10,062 nucleotides of DNA from Gemmatimonadota bacterium (GCA_020348925.1 CP070758.1:2710149-2720210); one strand, 5' to 3'; numbered from the stretch's first letter, positions 1 through 6,501 are shown. Program-made: numbers and translations. Notes: generated from the sequence alone by a model not told the origin.

Positions 1-371
1 AGATCAAAAAAACTCCCTTTGAAGAGGGAATGGCTGCTTATAATGATGGGAATTTCTCAAAGGCTGTGGAGAAACTGTCCGAGGCAACCCAGGTCAAGCC
101 GGAGTTCGGTGAGGCGTACTTTTATCTGGGTATCTCTTACTTAATGATAGAAGATGAAGGGCGAGCTATTGATGCGCTGCAGAAGTCCGCAGTCCTCTTG
201 AAGGGCTATCCTTTTGGTGAGCAGTCCAACTGGTATCTCGGCATGGCCTACCTCAAGCTCGGGAAGGGAGGGAAGGCCCTCAAGGAATTTCAACGGGTCG
301 TCGATCTCGACGGGCCATATAAGGTGAATGCGGAGAGGATGATCGAAAAAATAAAGAGCATAAACGAATAG
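1..371 (+). CDS. TPR-repeat protein, C-terminal part (5' end outside window)
   Basis: The reading frame is open from base 3 (first residues IKKTPFEEGMAAYNDGNF) and has no stop before TAG at 369-371, so the gene most likely begins upstream. The ATG at 30-32 is probably internal, because the preceding codons already read like the first helix of a TPR. About two to three TPR units are visible: one around NDGNFSKAVEKLSEATQVKP, one around EAYFYLGISYLMIEDEGRAI, and one around SNWYLGMAYLKLGKGGKALK. The end (VDLDGPYKVNAERMIEKI) is a capping helix. TPRs are protein-binding scaffolds, and no catalytic motif or membrane segment is seen in this part. The ending resembles the TPR tails of zinc-finger anti-sigma factors, but the N-terminus that would decide this is missing, so that is only a possibility. 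It lies 334 nt upstream of another TPR protein on the same strand. Confidence 0.75.
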   Translation, partial: IKKTPFEEGMAAYNDGNFSKAVEKLSEATQVKPEFGEAYFYLGISYLMIEDEGRAIDALQKSAVLLKGYPFGEQSNWYLGMAYLKLGKGGKALKEFQRVVDLDGPYKVNAERMIEKIKSINE

Positions 372-452
372 TGTACTTTTATGAGTAAGGACGATTCCTA
401 TTGCTCCTTATATAATAAATGCAACACAGACTATTCTGAAACGCATGGTATA

Positions 453-467
453 TCTCACCTGGTGAGA
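453..467. repeat. 15-bp perfect palindrome, possible operator
   Basis: TCTCACC-T-GGTGAGA is a perfect 7+1+7 inverted repeat. The single central base makes it look more like a two-fold symmetric protein-binding site than an RNA hairpin. It lies about 37 bp downstream of the TATAAT at 411-416 and about 240 bp upstream of the CHAT gene start. I do not recognise it as the site of a known regulator. An operator role is an inference from the symmetry alone. Confidence 0.35.
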
Positions 468-663
468 GTAGCCCGTTCCTTTATCAATGCAAAGAGCAAT
501 AATACGTCGAAGCGGTGATTTAAAAAGCGATATGTTTATCGGAGAAAAAAAGAAACGCTGTAAAATGTCTTACGCCGTGTGTTCAATGTTGCGCGTTTTT
601 TCTATGAAACACACAACACATGACCCACAACACACAACTTTTGCGAGGCAAAGATGTGATTGT

Positions 664-705
664 CTCTCCTTTGAATGAGCTCACGCTGTGCAAAGGAGGT
701 GAGCT
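664..705 (+). promoter_or_regulatory. Strong Shine-Dalgarno with two alternative masking hairpins
   Basis: AAAGGAGGTGA at 692-702 is an almost full complement of the 16S rRNA 3' end and ends 3 nt before the ATG at 706, which fixes the start of the CHAT gene. The region can fold in two ways. CTCCTTTG (666-673) pairs perfectly with CAAAGGAG (691-698), with an added U-G pair. Alternatively AGCTCAC (678-684) pairs perfectly with GTGAGCT (699-705). The two pairings cross each other with no linker between 698 and 699, so they are probably mutually exclusive rather than a pseudoknot. Either one covers part of the ribosome-binding site. Whether they regulate translation is untested. Confidence 0.45.
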
Positions 706-3700
706 ATGAAACGGTCGAGAGGAATACTTCTCTTTTCTATCCTTTTTCTTACAACAATATCCACACTATTAGCCGGCCAAACCTTCGCAGGAAATTCCCA
801 GGACGAGATTGAAACAGACATTTTGAATGCCTTGGAGGCGAATGAATCCGATCTGTTAACTGCCCTCGTGAGAGAAAACAGACACAGAGCTTACACTATG
901 GCCATGGGGCTCACGAATGACTACATCGCGGAGGAGGTGGGGGGTAACATCGATCTGGCGAGGGATAAGATTACCAAAGCGGAGCGCCTGGCTCTACTCT
1001 ATGATGAACTGTTCGGTGAGGACTATCTGCTCGAGAGAGTGGAGTTGTATCAAAGCTGGTCGACGACTCAGAAAGTAGAAAGGATTGAAATCGATTCACT
1101 GAAATTTCAAGGGAAAAGGGATTACCTGAACAGCAGGTATGACGAAGCTATGGAGAAGTTTGAGCGGGCACTGGAACTCAGCAGAGCTTTAGGGGAAACA
1201 TGGTGCGAAGCCTGTATCTATATCATGATTGGGGTGAAATTCTGGTATCAAGAAGAGTACGACAGGTCCAGAGAATACTACGAGCGGGCCCTGACGCTCC
1301 AGGAAGAGATCGGGAATAGAAAGGGTGTGGGCAAGCTTCTCAACAACATTGGGCTCATCTGGTGGCAACAAGGTGACTACTTCCAAGCGTTGGACATCAT
1401 TGCTCGATCCTTGGTCGTTCACAGAGAAGTGGAATCACGAACTGATGAGGCAAATGCATTGACAAATATTGGTATTCTCCACAGGAATCTGGGCCACTAT
1501 CAGCAGGCGCTGTCCTGCTACGAGGAAGCCCTCGAAATCCGAAGGGAGACCAGGGACAAGAGGAGAGAAGGTACGCTCCTCGGAAATATTGCAGTTGCCT
1601 ATAAGTGCATGGGGAGGTACCAAGAGTCGATACGTCTTTTGACGCAAGCGCTGCAGAGAAACAGAGAGGTTGGAAACAGGCGAAGTGAGGGGCTGAACAA
1701 GAATGAGATGGGAGAAATTTTCATCATTCTTGGGCAATACAGGAGAGCCCGTGATTACCTGAATCAGGCCCATGATATCTTCGGAGAGATAGAATTTAAG
1801 AAGGGACAAGGGATGTCCCTGTCCAATATGGGCTTGGCCTATTGGTATCAAGGTGACTTCGATGAAGCCTTGGATCATTACGAGAGGGCACTCACGCTCC
1901 ACAGGGAGATCGATTGCAAACCGTGTGAGGCAGTGAATGTTGCAAAAATCGGAGATGTGTATTGTCAGGCGGGGGACTATGAAAAGGCTCTGGAGCAGTA
2001 TACTGCTGCGCTCAATATGTTTCATGAAATAGGTGATAAGGAGAATGAGGCGGAAAATTACTGCAGATTAGGAAACCTTTGGGTAGACATGAGTGACTAT
2101 GAAACGGCCATCGCCCACTATCGTGAGGGATTGAAAATTGCCTCGGAGATAGATGCGCCCAGGGTTCTGTGGACCGCCCAGCGAGGTATCGGCCGGGCGT
2201 TGGAAGAACAAGGTGAACATGATGACGCCCTGGTGCATTATGAGCAGGCGATAACGACGATCGAGTCTCTCAGGGAACAATTGGATAGTGAGCCCCTCAA
2301 AACGCATTATTTAGCCGATAAGATAACGGTGTATCAATCACTGGTAAACCTTCTCACAGAGAGAGGGCAAATTGAGGAGGCCTTCGAATACAGTGAACAG
2401 GCCAAGGCGCGGGCTCTTTTGGATGTGCTCTCCCAGGGTAAGTTCGCTGTGTCGGAGGACGTTGATACCGAGATTCTCATTCAAAAGAGAGACCTTCAAA
2501 GAAGGCTGAATCGCCTGAACACCCGGTTGACTCAAGAATACCTTCATGAGGAGGGAGAGCGGGACCGCGGACGGATCAGCGTTCTTCGTGACAGTTTGCG
2601 GCTGACCAGGATGGCTGCCGAGGAGCTTGCAGGCGTCATTCACATGACATACCCATCCTCCGTAAATGTAACGGGGATTTCACGACCTCTGACCCTGCGG
2701 GAGATTCAGGAGATCGTTCTGGGCGTCGGAAAAACCGAGGTTTTGGTGGAATATCTGATGGGTGAAGAAGCCATGCACGTCTGGGTGATGAGGCGTCATG
2801 AAGTTGCGTACGAACGTATTGAGGTCGCACAGGACGAGCTGAAAAAAATGGTTCAGGAATTGCGGCAACCCTTTGTGGCCTTTCGGGACGGTCAGATAGT
2901 TCTATTACCCAACGTGCCCTATGATGTGGCGCTTGCTCACGAAATTTATCGGCTCGTGTTTCAGCCCATTGAAAAGCATCTGAGAGATGATGAGCATATT
3001 GTCATTGTACCGGATGGCATACTGCATAATCTTCCTTTCGAAGCGCTGGTTGTTGAAAAAGGAGAGGTGAAGGCGGATGCCCGGACAATTTTCTCCCAGT
3101 ATGAGAATGTTACCTACCTAACGGAGAAGTTTGCCATTTCGTATGCTCCATCAGCCAGTGTTTTGAATCCCTATTTACAGAAGAAACCTGATCTGAGTAA
3201 TATTGAGGGAGAGCTCTTGGCCTTTAGTAATCCGGATTTCGGCCATGCTTCCCAGGATAGTATTAAGGATGCGGAGGCTGATATGTCCCCTCTGACTTTG
3301 CTGTTGAGATCCGGAGAAGGGTGGATTTTTGAGCAACTGCCCGGGGCGGAGGTGGAGGTGGAGGTGATATCGGCCGTTGTCGGGACTCAGAAAACCCACG
3401 TGTTCACAGGAGCGGAGGCCAAGGAGGAGGTGTTTAAGGAGAGGGCCGGGAGGTACAGGACGATTCATTTGGCCACGCACAGCGTCTTCGAGGATGAAGA
3501 ACCCCTCTATTCCAGGATCATCTTTGCCCTTGACGATGATCCTGGGGAGGACGGGTTTCTGGAGGTCCACGAAATTTTCAACCTGAAACTGAATGCGGAT
3601 CTTGTGGTGTTGAGTGCGTGGGAGACGGGATTGGGGGAGCTGAGTGCCGGTGAAGGGCTCATCGGGTTGACCCGGGCCTTCATGTATGCTGGGGCGCCCT

Positions 3701-3903
3701 CGGTGGTAGTCAGTCTGTGGAGTGTGGGTGAGTCGACGTGTCAACTGATGAAGGGTTTCTACGAGAATTTGAAAGGTGGTATGACCAAGGCGGAAGCGTT
3801 GAGGCAGGCGAAGATTTCCATGATTCATACGAGAGAGGGTGGGATGTCATATGCTCATCCATTTCTGTGGGCACCCTTTGTGCTGGTGGGGGAGTGGAGA
3901 TGA
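706..3903 (+). CDS. Exported TPR-repeat protein with C-terminal CHAT domain lacking the catalytic Cys
   Basis: A 1065-residue protein. Residues 1-28 form a signal peptide: basic MKRSR, a hydrophobic stretch, then a likely cleavage site after QTFA, so it is probably exported to the periplasm or cell surface. About eleven TPR units of roughly 40 residues run from about 130 to 570, of the type Y-x-x-A-L-x-x-Y-x-x-A-L-x-L-x-x-E-I-G. A charged helical, coiled-coil-like segment follows at about 585-645. The CHAT (caspase HetF-associated with TPRs) domain spans about 745-1064, beginning with the usual VPDG-x-L-H-x-L-PFEAL motif. The catalytic His is present (IHLATHS, H925). The motif that is usually LSACETG reads LSAWETG, with TGG at 3619-3621, so W972 replaces the nucleophile and peptidase activity is not expected. 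The rest of the domain is well kept, including GEGLIGLTRAFMYAGA and SLWSV. CHAT proteins are peptidases or signalling proteins; this one looks like a pseudoenzyme or scaffold. The start is fixed by a strong Shine-Dalgarno sequence. Confidence 0.9.
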   Translation: MKRSRGILLFSILFLTTISTLLAGQTFAGNSQDEIETDILNALEANESDLLTALVRENRHRAYTMAMGLTNDYIAEEVGGNIDLARDKITKAERLALLYDELFGEDYLLERVELYQSWSTTQKVERIEIDSLKFQGKRDYLNSRYDEAMEKFERALELSRALGETWCEACIYIMIGVKFWYQEEYDRSREYYERALTLQEEIGNRKGVGKLLNNIGLIWWQQGDYFQALDIIARSLVVHREVESRTDEANALTNIGILHRNLGHYQQALSCYEEALEIRRETRDKRREGTLLGNIAVAYKCMGRYQESIRLLTQALQRNREVGNRRSEGLNKNEMGEIFIILGQYRRARDYLNQAHDIFGEIEFKKGQGMSLSNMGLAYWYQGDFDEALDHYERALTLHREIDCKPCEAVNVAKIGDVYCQAGDYEKALEQYTAALNMFHEIGDKENEAENYCRLGNLWVDMSDYETAIAHYREGLKIASEIDAPRVLWTAQRGIGRALEEQGEHDDALVHYEQAITTIESLREQLDSEPLKTHYLADKITVYQSLVNLLTERGQIEEAFEYSEQAKARALLDVLSQGKFAVSEDVDTEILIQKRDLQRRLNRLNTRLTQEYLHEEGERDRGRISVLRDSLRLTRMAAEELAGVIHMTYPSSVNVTGISRPLTLREIQEIVLGVGKTEVLVEYLMGEEAMHVWVMRRHEVAYERIEVAQDELKKMVQELRQPFVAFRDGQIVLLPNVPYDVALAHEIYRLVFQPIEKHLRDDEHIVIVPDGILHNLPFEALVVEKGEVKADARTIFSQYENVTYLTEKFAISYAPSASVLNPYLQKKPDLSNIEGELLAFSNPDFGHASQDSIKDAEADMSPLTLLLRSGEGWIFEQLPGAEVEVEVISAVVGTQKTHVFTGAEAKEEVFKERAGRYRTIHLATHSVFEDEEPLYSRIIFALDDDPGEDGFLEVHEIFNLKLNADLVVLSAWETGLGELSAGEGLIGLTRAFMYAGAPSVVVSLWSVGESTCQLMKGFYENLKGGMTKAEALRQAKISMIHTREGGMSYAHPFLWAPFVLVGEWR

Positions 3904-3935
3904 GAGGGGACGGATTCAGAAAAATGAACGCCGCA

Positions 3936-3957
3936 GAGGCTCGGTGTCACCGAGCTT
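3936..3957 (+). terminator. Hairpin after the CHAT gene, weak terminator candidate
   Basis: GCTCGGTG (3939-3946) and CACCGAGC (3948-3955) form a perfect 8-bp inverted repeat around one base. As RNA this would be a GCUCGG stem with a small loop, extended by G-U and A-U pairs to 3937/3957. It begins 33 nt after the CHAT stop codon. The following bases TTGATGCATT contain no real T-run, so it may be a weak or factor-assisted terminator, or a binding site. The stretch from 3958 to the promoter at 4054 shows no gene. Confidence 0.4.
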
Positions 3958-4053
3958 GATGCATTCATAGACAACGCCAGCGTCTCGAGCCCCCCTCATC
4001 CGGAGGTACAATGGCCATTTTATGACACCACCTCTCATGCCTCTCTTATATCC

Positions 4054-4082
4054 TTGACAACCCCTTCGGATTGTATTATAAT
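4054..4082 (+). promoter_or_regulatory. Consensus sigma70 promoter for glgB
   Basis: TTGACA (4054-4059) and TATAAT (4077-4082) are both exact consensus hexamers, with the optimal 17-bp spacer (4060-4076). Transcription should start around 4089-4090, giving a leader of about 147 nt before glgB. No other promoter of this quality was seen in the window. Such a strong core promoter suggests that control is exerted after initiation or by a repressor. Confidence 0.85.
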
Positions 4083-4114
4083 ATCGCCTGTCCTACTTGA
4101 GGGGGATACCCTGA

Positions 4115-4180
4115 ATCCGATCGTTTTTAGGAACTCGGATGAACGCGTCGCGTTTGATAGTTCGCGGCGACACTATTTTT
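4115..4180 (+). promoter_or_regulatory. Structured glgB leader with terminator-like hairpin
   Basis: Three pairings can be traced. First, ATCCGA (4115-4120) pairs with TCGGAT (4135-4140), leaving a 14-nt loop that contains AGGA (4129-4132). Second, ATAGTTCG (4157-4164) pairs with CGA and ACTAT (4168-4176) across a bulged C at 4171, followed by TTTT (4177-4180), which is terminator-like. Third, GTCGC (4147-4151) pairs with GCGAC (4167-4171), which would break the terminator-like stem. The second and third exclude each other, as in an attenuator. The terminator stem is A/U-rich and modest, so premature termination is a hypothesis. No known riboswitch class was recognised. Confidence 0.35.
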
Positions 4181-4225
4181 GCAGAAGAAAAGGGAATAGT
4201 GATAAACAGAACGTCTAAGTACTGA
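4139..4225 (+). CDS. Possible 28-residue leader ORF upstream of glgB
   Basis: ATG at 4139 opens a 28-codon frame ending in TGA at 4223-4225, only 10 nt before the glgB ATG. It begins MNASRLIVRGDTIF and ends VINRTSKY. AGGA at 4129-4132 lies 6 nt before the ATG and could serve as a Shine-Dalgarno. glgB itself has only a poor ribosome-binding site (GAAAGAA), so translation of this ORF could deliver ribosomes to glgB. The frame runs straight through the terminator-like hairpin of the leader, so translation would also melt that structure. It has no run of a single amino acid codon as in classical amino-acid attenuators. It may be a chance ORF. Confidence 0.3.
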   Translation: MNASRLIVRGDTIFAEEKGIVINRTSKY

Positions 4226-4235
4226 AAGAACTCCA

Positions 4236-6152
4236 ATGTCCGTGAATTACGACATATCGCTTCTGACCAGTGACGATCTCTTCCTCTTCAACGAAGGGAA
4301 CCATTTTCGGCTTCAGGATAAGTTAGGAGCCCACATCGTGACATCCCAGGGGCAAGAGGGAACCTATTTTGCCGTGTGGGCTCCGGATGCTGAAGGGGTG
4401 TTCGTTACGGGGGATTTTAACGGATGGGACAAGACGAGCCATCCTCTCCGCCCGCGGGAGCAGTCGGGAATCTGGGAGGGTTTTCTTCCCGGTCTGAGCA
4501 AAGGAAGCACATACAAATTCCACGTCACTTCCCGCTACCGCGGCTATCAGGTCGATAAGGCCGATCCCTTCGCCATTTACAGTGAGGTGCCACCGAAGAC
4601 GGCCTCCATCGTCTGGGATCTCGATTACGACTGGGGTGACGGCGAATGGATGACTCGGCGCAGAGACAGGAACCTTCACCAAGAGCCCCTGGCCATCTAT
4701 GAAATGCACATCGGATCCTGGATGCGCGTTCCGGGAGAGGGAAATCGTCCGCTGAGCTACAGGGAACTGGGACCCAAACTGGCGGAATACGTGAAGCGTT
4801 TGGGTTTCACTCACGTCGAATTTCTTCCGGTTATGGAGCACCCTTTCTACGGCTCCTGGGGATACCAGGTGTGCGGCTACTTCGCCCCCACCAGCAGATA
4901 CGGTTCACCCCAGGATTTTATGTCTCTCATTGACTGCCTCCACCAGCATGGCATCGGGGTTATCCTGGATTGGGTACCATCTCACTTTACCACCGACGAG
5001 CACGGACTCGGCTACTTTGACGGGACGTACCTGTACGAACACTCTGATCCCCGCCAGAGGATCCACCCGGACTGGAACAGCCTGATCTTCAACTACGGGC
5101 GAAACGAAGTGCGGAGCTTCCTCATGAGCAGCGCTCTTCAATGGCTGGACACATTTCACGCGGATGGACTCCGCGTGGACGCCGTCGCCTCCATGCTCTA
5201 CCTGGACTATTCGCGCAGGGAAGGGGAGTGGATACCGAATACCTACGGGGGTCGGGAAAACCTGCAAGCGATCTCTTTTCTGCGTCGCTTCAATGAAGAT
5301 GTCTATAAGGAATGTCCAGGAGTCCAGACAATTGCCGAAGAATCGACCGATTGGCCTATAGTCTCTCGGCCCACCTACGTGGGGGGGTTGGGCTTCGGCA
5401 TGAAATGGGATATGGGCTGGATGCACGATACCTTGGAATATATATCCAAGGATCCGGTTCACAGGAAGTTTCATCATAACCAGTTAACCTTTCGCATGAT
5501 CTATGCCTTTCACGAGAATTTTATCCTCCCTCTTTCACACGACGAGGTCGTGCATGGAAAGGGATCGCTTCTCGGTAAAATGCCGGGAGACGAGTGGCAG
5601 AAGTTCGCCAACCTCAGGCTCCTGTACGGGTATATGTATGCCCAGCCCGGAAAGAAACTCCTCTTTATGGGAGGCGAATTCGGCCAGGTGGGTGAGTGGC
5701 GACACGACGAGAGCCTTGACTGGCATGTTCTTCAGTATCCGGTTCATTCGAATATGAAGCGTTGGGTAGAAGATCTGAATAAGCTCTATCAGCGGGAACC
5801 CGCATTATATGCGACCGATTTCGATCCGGCCGGTTTCGAATGGATCGATTGCAATGACGGCCAAAATAGCGTCCTCAGCTTCATCCGAAAGGGATACTCC
5901 CAGGACGATATCCTTATCATCGTATGCAACTTCACCCCCGTACTCCGTCATAACTACCGTATCGGCACACCCCTCAATGGATACTGGAGGGAAATCTTAA
6001 ACAGTGACGCCGTGGAGTATGGAGGCTCAGGTGTGGGCAACTTAGGCGGTGTTGAGGCAGCCTCAGAGCCTTTCCACGGACGTGATTTCTCCCTCTCCCT
6101 GACGTTACCTCCCCTGGGCGTCGTATTCTTCAAACGGGAACACGGGGGGTGA
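4236..6152 (+). CDS. glgB: 1,4-alpha-glucan (glycogen) branching enzyme GlgB
   Basis: A 638-residue GH13 enzyme of the cytoplasm. It cuts alpha-1,4 glucan chains and re-attaches them as alpha-1,6 branches during glycogen synthesis (EC 2.4.1.18). An N-terminal CBM48 domain covers roughly residues 25-120 (FAVWAPDAEGV, GDFNGW). The catalytic barrel follows with all four conserved regions: DWVPSHF, GLRVDAVASM, IAEESTDWP and LSHDEVVHG. The inferred catalytic residues are D315 (nucleophile), E368 (acid/base) and D436; their spacings of 53 and 68 match E. coli D405/E458/D526. A C-terminal beta domain ends at residue 638. It is shorter than the E. coli enzyme (728) and lacks the extra N-terminal domain, which is common in the family. 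No other start codon lies in the frame back to the in-frame TAA at 4203. A consensus promoter and structured leader lie upstream. Confidence 0.97.
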   Translation: MSVNYDISLLTSDDLFLFNEGNHFRLQDKLGAHIVTSQGQEGTYFAVWAPDAEGVFVTGDFNGWDKTSHPLRPREQSGIWEGFLPGLSKGSTYKFHVTSRYRGYQVDKADPFAIYSEVPPKTASIVWDLDYDWGDGEWMTRRRDRNLHQEPLAIYEMHIGSWMRVPGEGNRPLSYRELGPKLAEYVKRLGFTHVEFLPVMEHPFYGSWGYQVCGYFAPTSRYGSPQDFMSLIDCLHQHGIGVILDWVPSHFTTDEHGLGYFDGTYLYEHSDPRQRIHPDWNSLIFNYGRNEVRSFLMSSALQWLDTFHADGLRVDAVASMLYLDYSRREGEWIPNTYGGRENLQAISFLRRFNEDVYKECPGVQTIAEESTDWPIVSRPTYVGGLGFGMKWDMGWMHDTLEYISKDPVHRKFHHNQLTFRMIYAFHENFILPLSHDEVVHGKGSLLGKMPGDEWQKFANLRLLYGYMYAQPGKKLLFMGGEFGQVGEWRHDESLDWHVLQYPVHSNMKRWVEDLNKLYQREPALYATDFDPAGFEWIDCNDGQNSVLSFIRKGYSQDDILIIVCNFTPVLRHNYRIGTPLNGYWREILNSDAVEYGGSGVGNLGGVEAASEPFHGRDFSLSLTLPPLGVVFFKREHGG

Positions 6153-6265
6153 TAAAATACCTGGTGCATTGTTTTGATCAACAAGCTATTTCCCCGCACA
6201 GCAACTGCACATGCAATAACAAGCTGTATTTGTAAAAACAACATTTTTAAGAAAGGAGTTGTGCT

Positions 6266-6478
6266 ATGAAAGAGAAGATTATTAAAACGGCCGGTTCCAT
6301 CTGGAATGTTCTGAGGGAGAAAGACAAAGTTGAAATTTCACGCCTCCCGAAAATGGTCGGGGAGAAAACAGTCGTCGTCTATCAGGCCATCGGCTGGCTC
6401 GCCCGTGAAGACAAGATCGTCTATCACAAAAAAGGTGACAAGACATACGTCGCCCTGCCGGAGCATGAGAGAGGTTAG
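6266..6478 (+). CDS. Small winged helix-turn-helix protein (DUF2582/PF10771-like)
   Basis: A 70-residue protein starting MKEKIIKTAGSIWNVLREK. The pattern is three helices followed by a two-stranded wing: helix 1 about 3-17, helix 2 about 22-31, a likely recognition helix about 34-47 (TVVVYQAIGWLAREDKI), and a wing around IVYHKKGDKTYVAL. This matches the small winged-helix family once named DUF2582, whose members are single-domain and of this size. A good Shine-Dalgarno AAAGGAG (6252-6258) precedes the ATG. It sits 113 nt after glgB. That gap contains an 8-bp direct repeat AACAAGCT (6180-6187 and 6218-6225) and the palindrome TTGATCAA (6174-6181), both possible but unproven binding sites. A role in controlling neighbouring glycogen genes is an inference from position. 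It could instead bind protein or act elsewhere. Confidence 0.8.
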   Translation: MKEKIIKTAGSIWNVLREKDKVEISRLPKMVGEKTVVVYQAIGWLAREDKIVYHKKGDKTYVALPEHERG

Positions 6479-6496
6479 TTGGGGGAAAACCCCAAC
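6478..6496 (+). terminator. Hairpin overlapping the wHTH stop codon
   Basis: GTTGGGG (6478-6484) and CCCCAAC (6490-6496) form a perfect 7-bp stem with the loop GAAAA. The first G is the last base of the TAG stop codon. The stem is strong, but the bases after it (ACCCCTTATAG) contain no T-run. It is therefore a weak intrinsic terminator, or a 3'-end stabilising or transcript-processing hairpin, separating the wHTH gene from the GH57 gene. Confidence 0.45.
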
Positions 6497-6501
6497 ACCC
6501 C

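Larger units (their letters stand above)
372..705. other. Gene-free region before the TPR-CHAT gene
   Basis: No convincing gene lies here. Visible items are as follows. TAAGGA (386-391) and TCCTTA (405-410) form a weak 6-bp inverted repeat with a 13-nt loop and no T-run. A perfect -10 hexamer TATAAT lies at 411-416, but the sequence 17 nt upstream (AGGACG at 388-393) is a poor -35, so it is only a weak promoter candidate. There is a 15-bp palindrome at 453-467. A 32-nt tract at 607-638 is made only of A and C apart from T621 and G622 and contains CACAACACA twice. The translation start region of the next gene lies at 664-705. Two short ORFs here (381-518 and 487-678) lack a Shine-Dalgarno sequence and look accidental. 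Confidence 0.5.

Noticed and set aside
381-518. 45-codon ORF (MSKDDSYCSLYNK...) after the first TPR gene
   Set aside because: No Shine-Dalgarno before the ATG, no recognisable domain, and it overlaps the TATAAT and the palindrome.
487-678. 63-codon ORF before the CHAT gene
   Set aside because: No Shine-Dalgarno, translates a low-complexity A/C tract, and ends in the leader hairpin region; likely chance.
666-705. H-type pseudoknot at the CHAT ribosome-binding site
   Set aside because: The two stems would require crossing an 8-bp helix with no linker between 698 and 699, so alternative folds are more plausible.
1435-2025. 196-codon minus-strand ORF inside the TPR region
   Set aside because: It is a mirror frame of a repetitive coding sequence; the + strand frame carries clear TPR motifs and there is no recognisable domain on the minus strand.
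1140-2420. CRISPR-like or satellite repeats suggested by recurring segments
   Set aside because: The recurrences are coding TPR units with varying DNA sequence and an unbroken frame, not identical repeats with spacers.
3175-3828. 217-codon minus-strand ORF opposite the CHAT domain
   Set aside because: The + strand frame has conserved CHAT motifs throughout; the opposite product is Pro/His/Arg-rich with no domain and no ribosome-binding evidence.
4011-4025. GGAGGT followed by a four-codon ORF (MAIL) upstream of the glgB promoter
   Set aside because: The Shine-Dalgarno is only 3 nt from the ATG, and the site lies upstream of the promoter, so it is not in the main glgB transcript.
4905-5477. 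190-codon minus-strand ORF inside glgB
   Set aside because: It lies wholly within the catalytic barrel of glgB and shows no family features.
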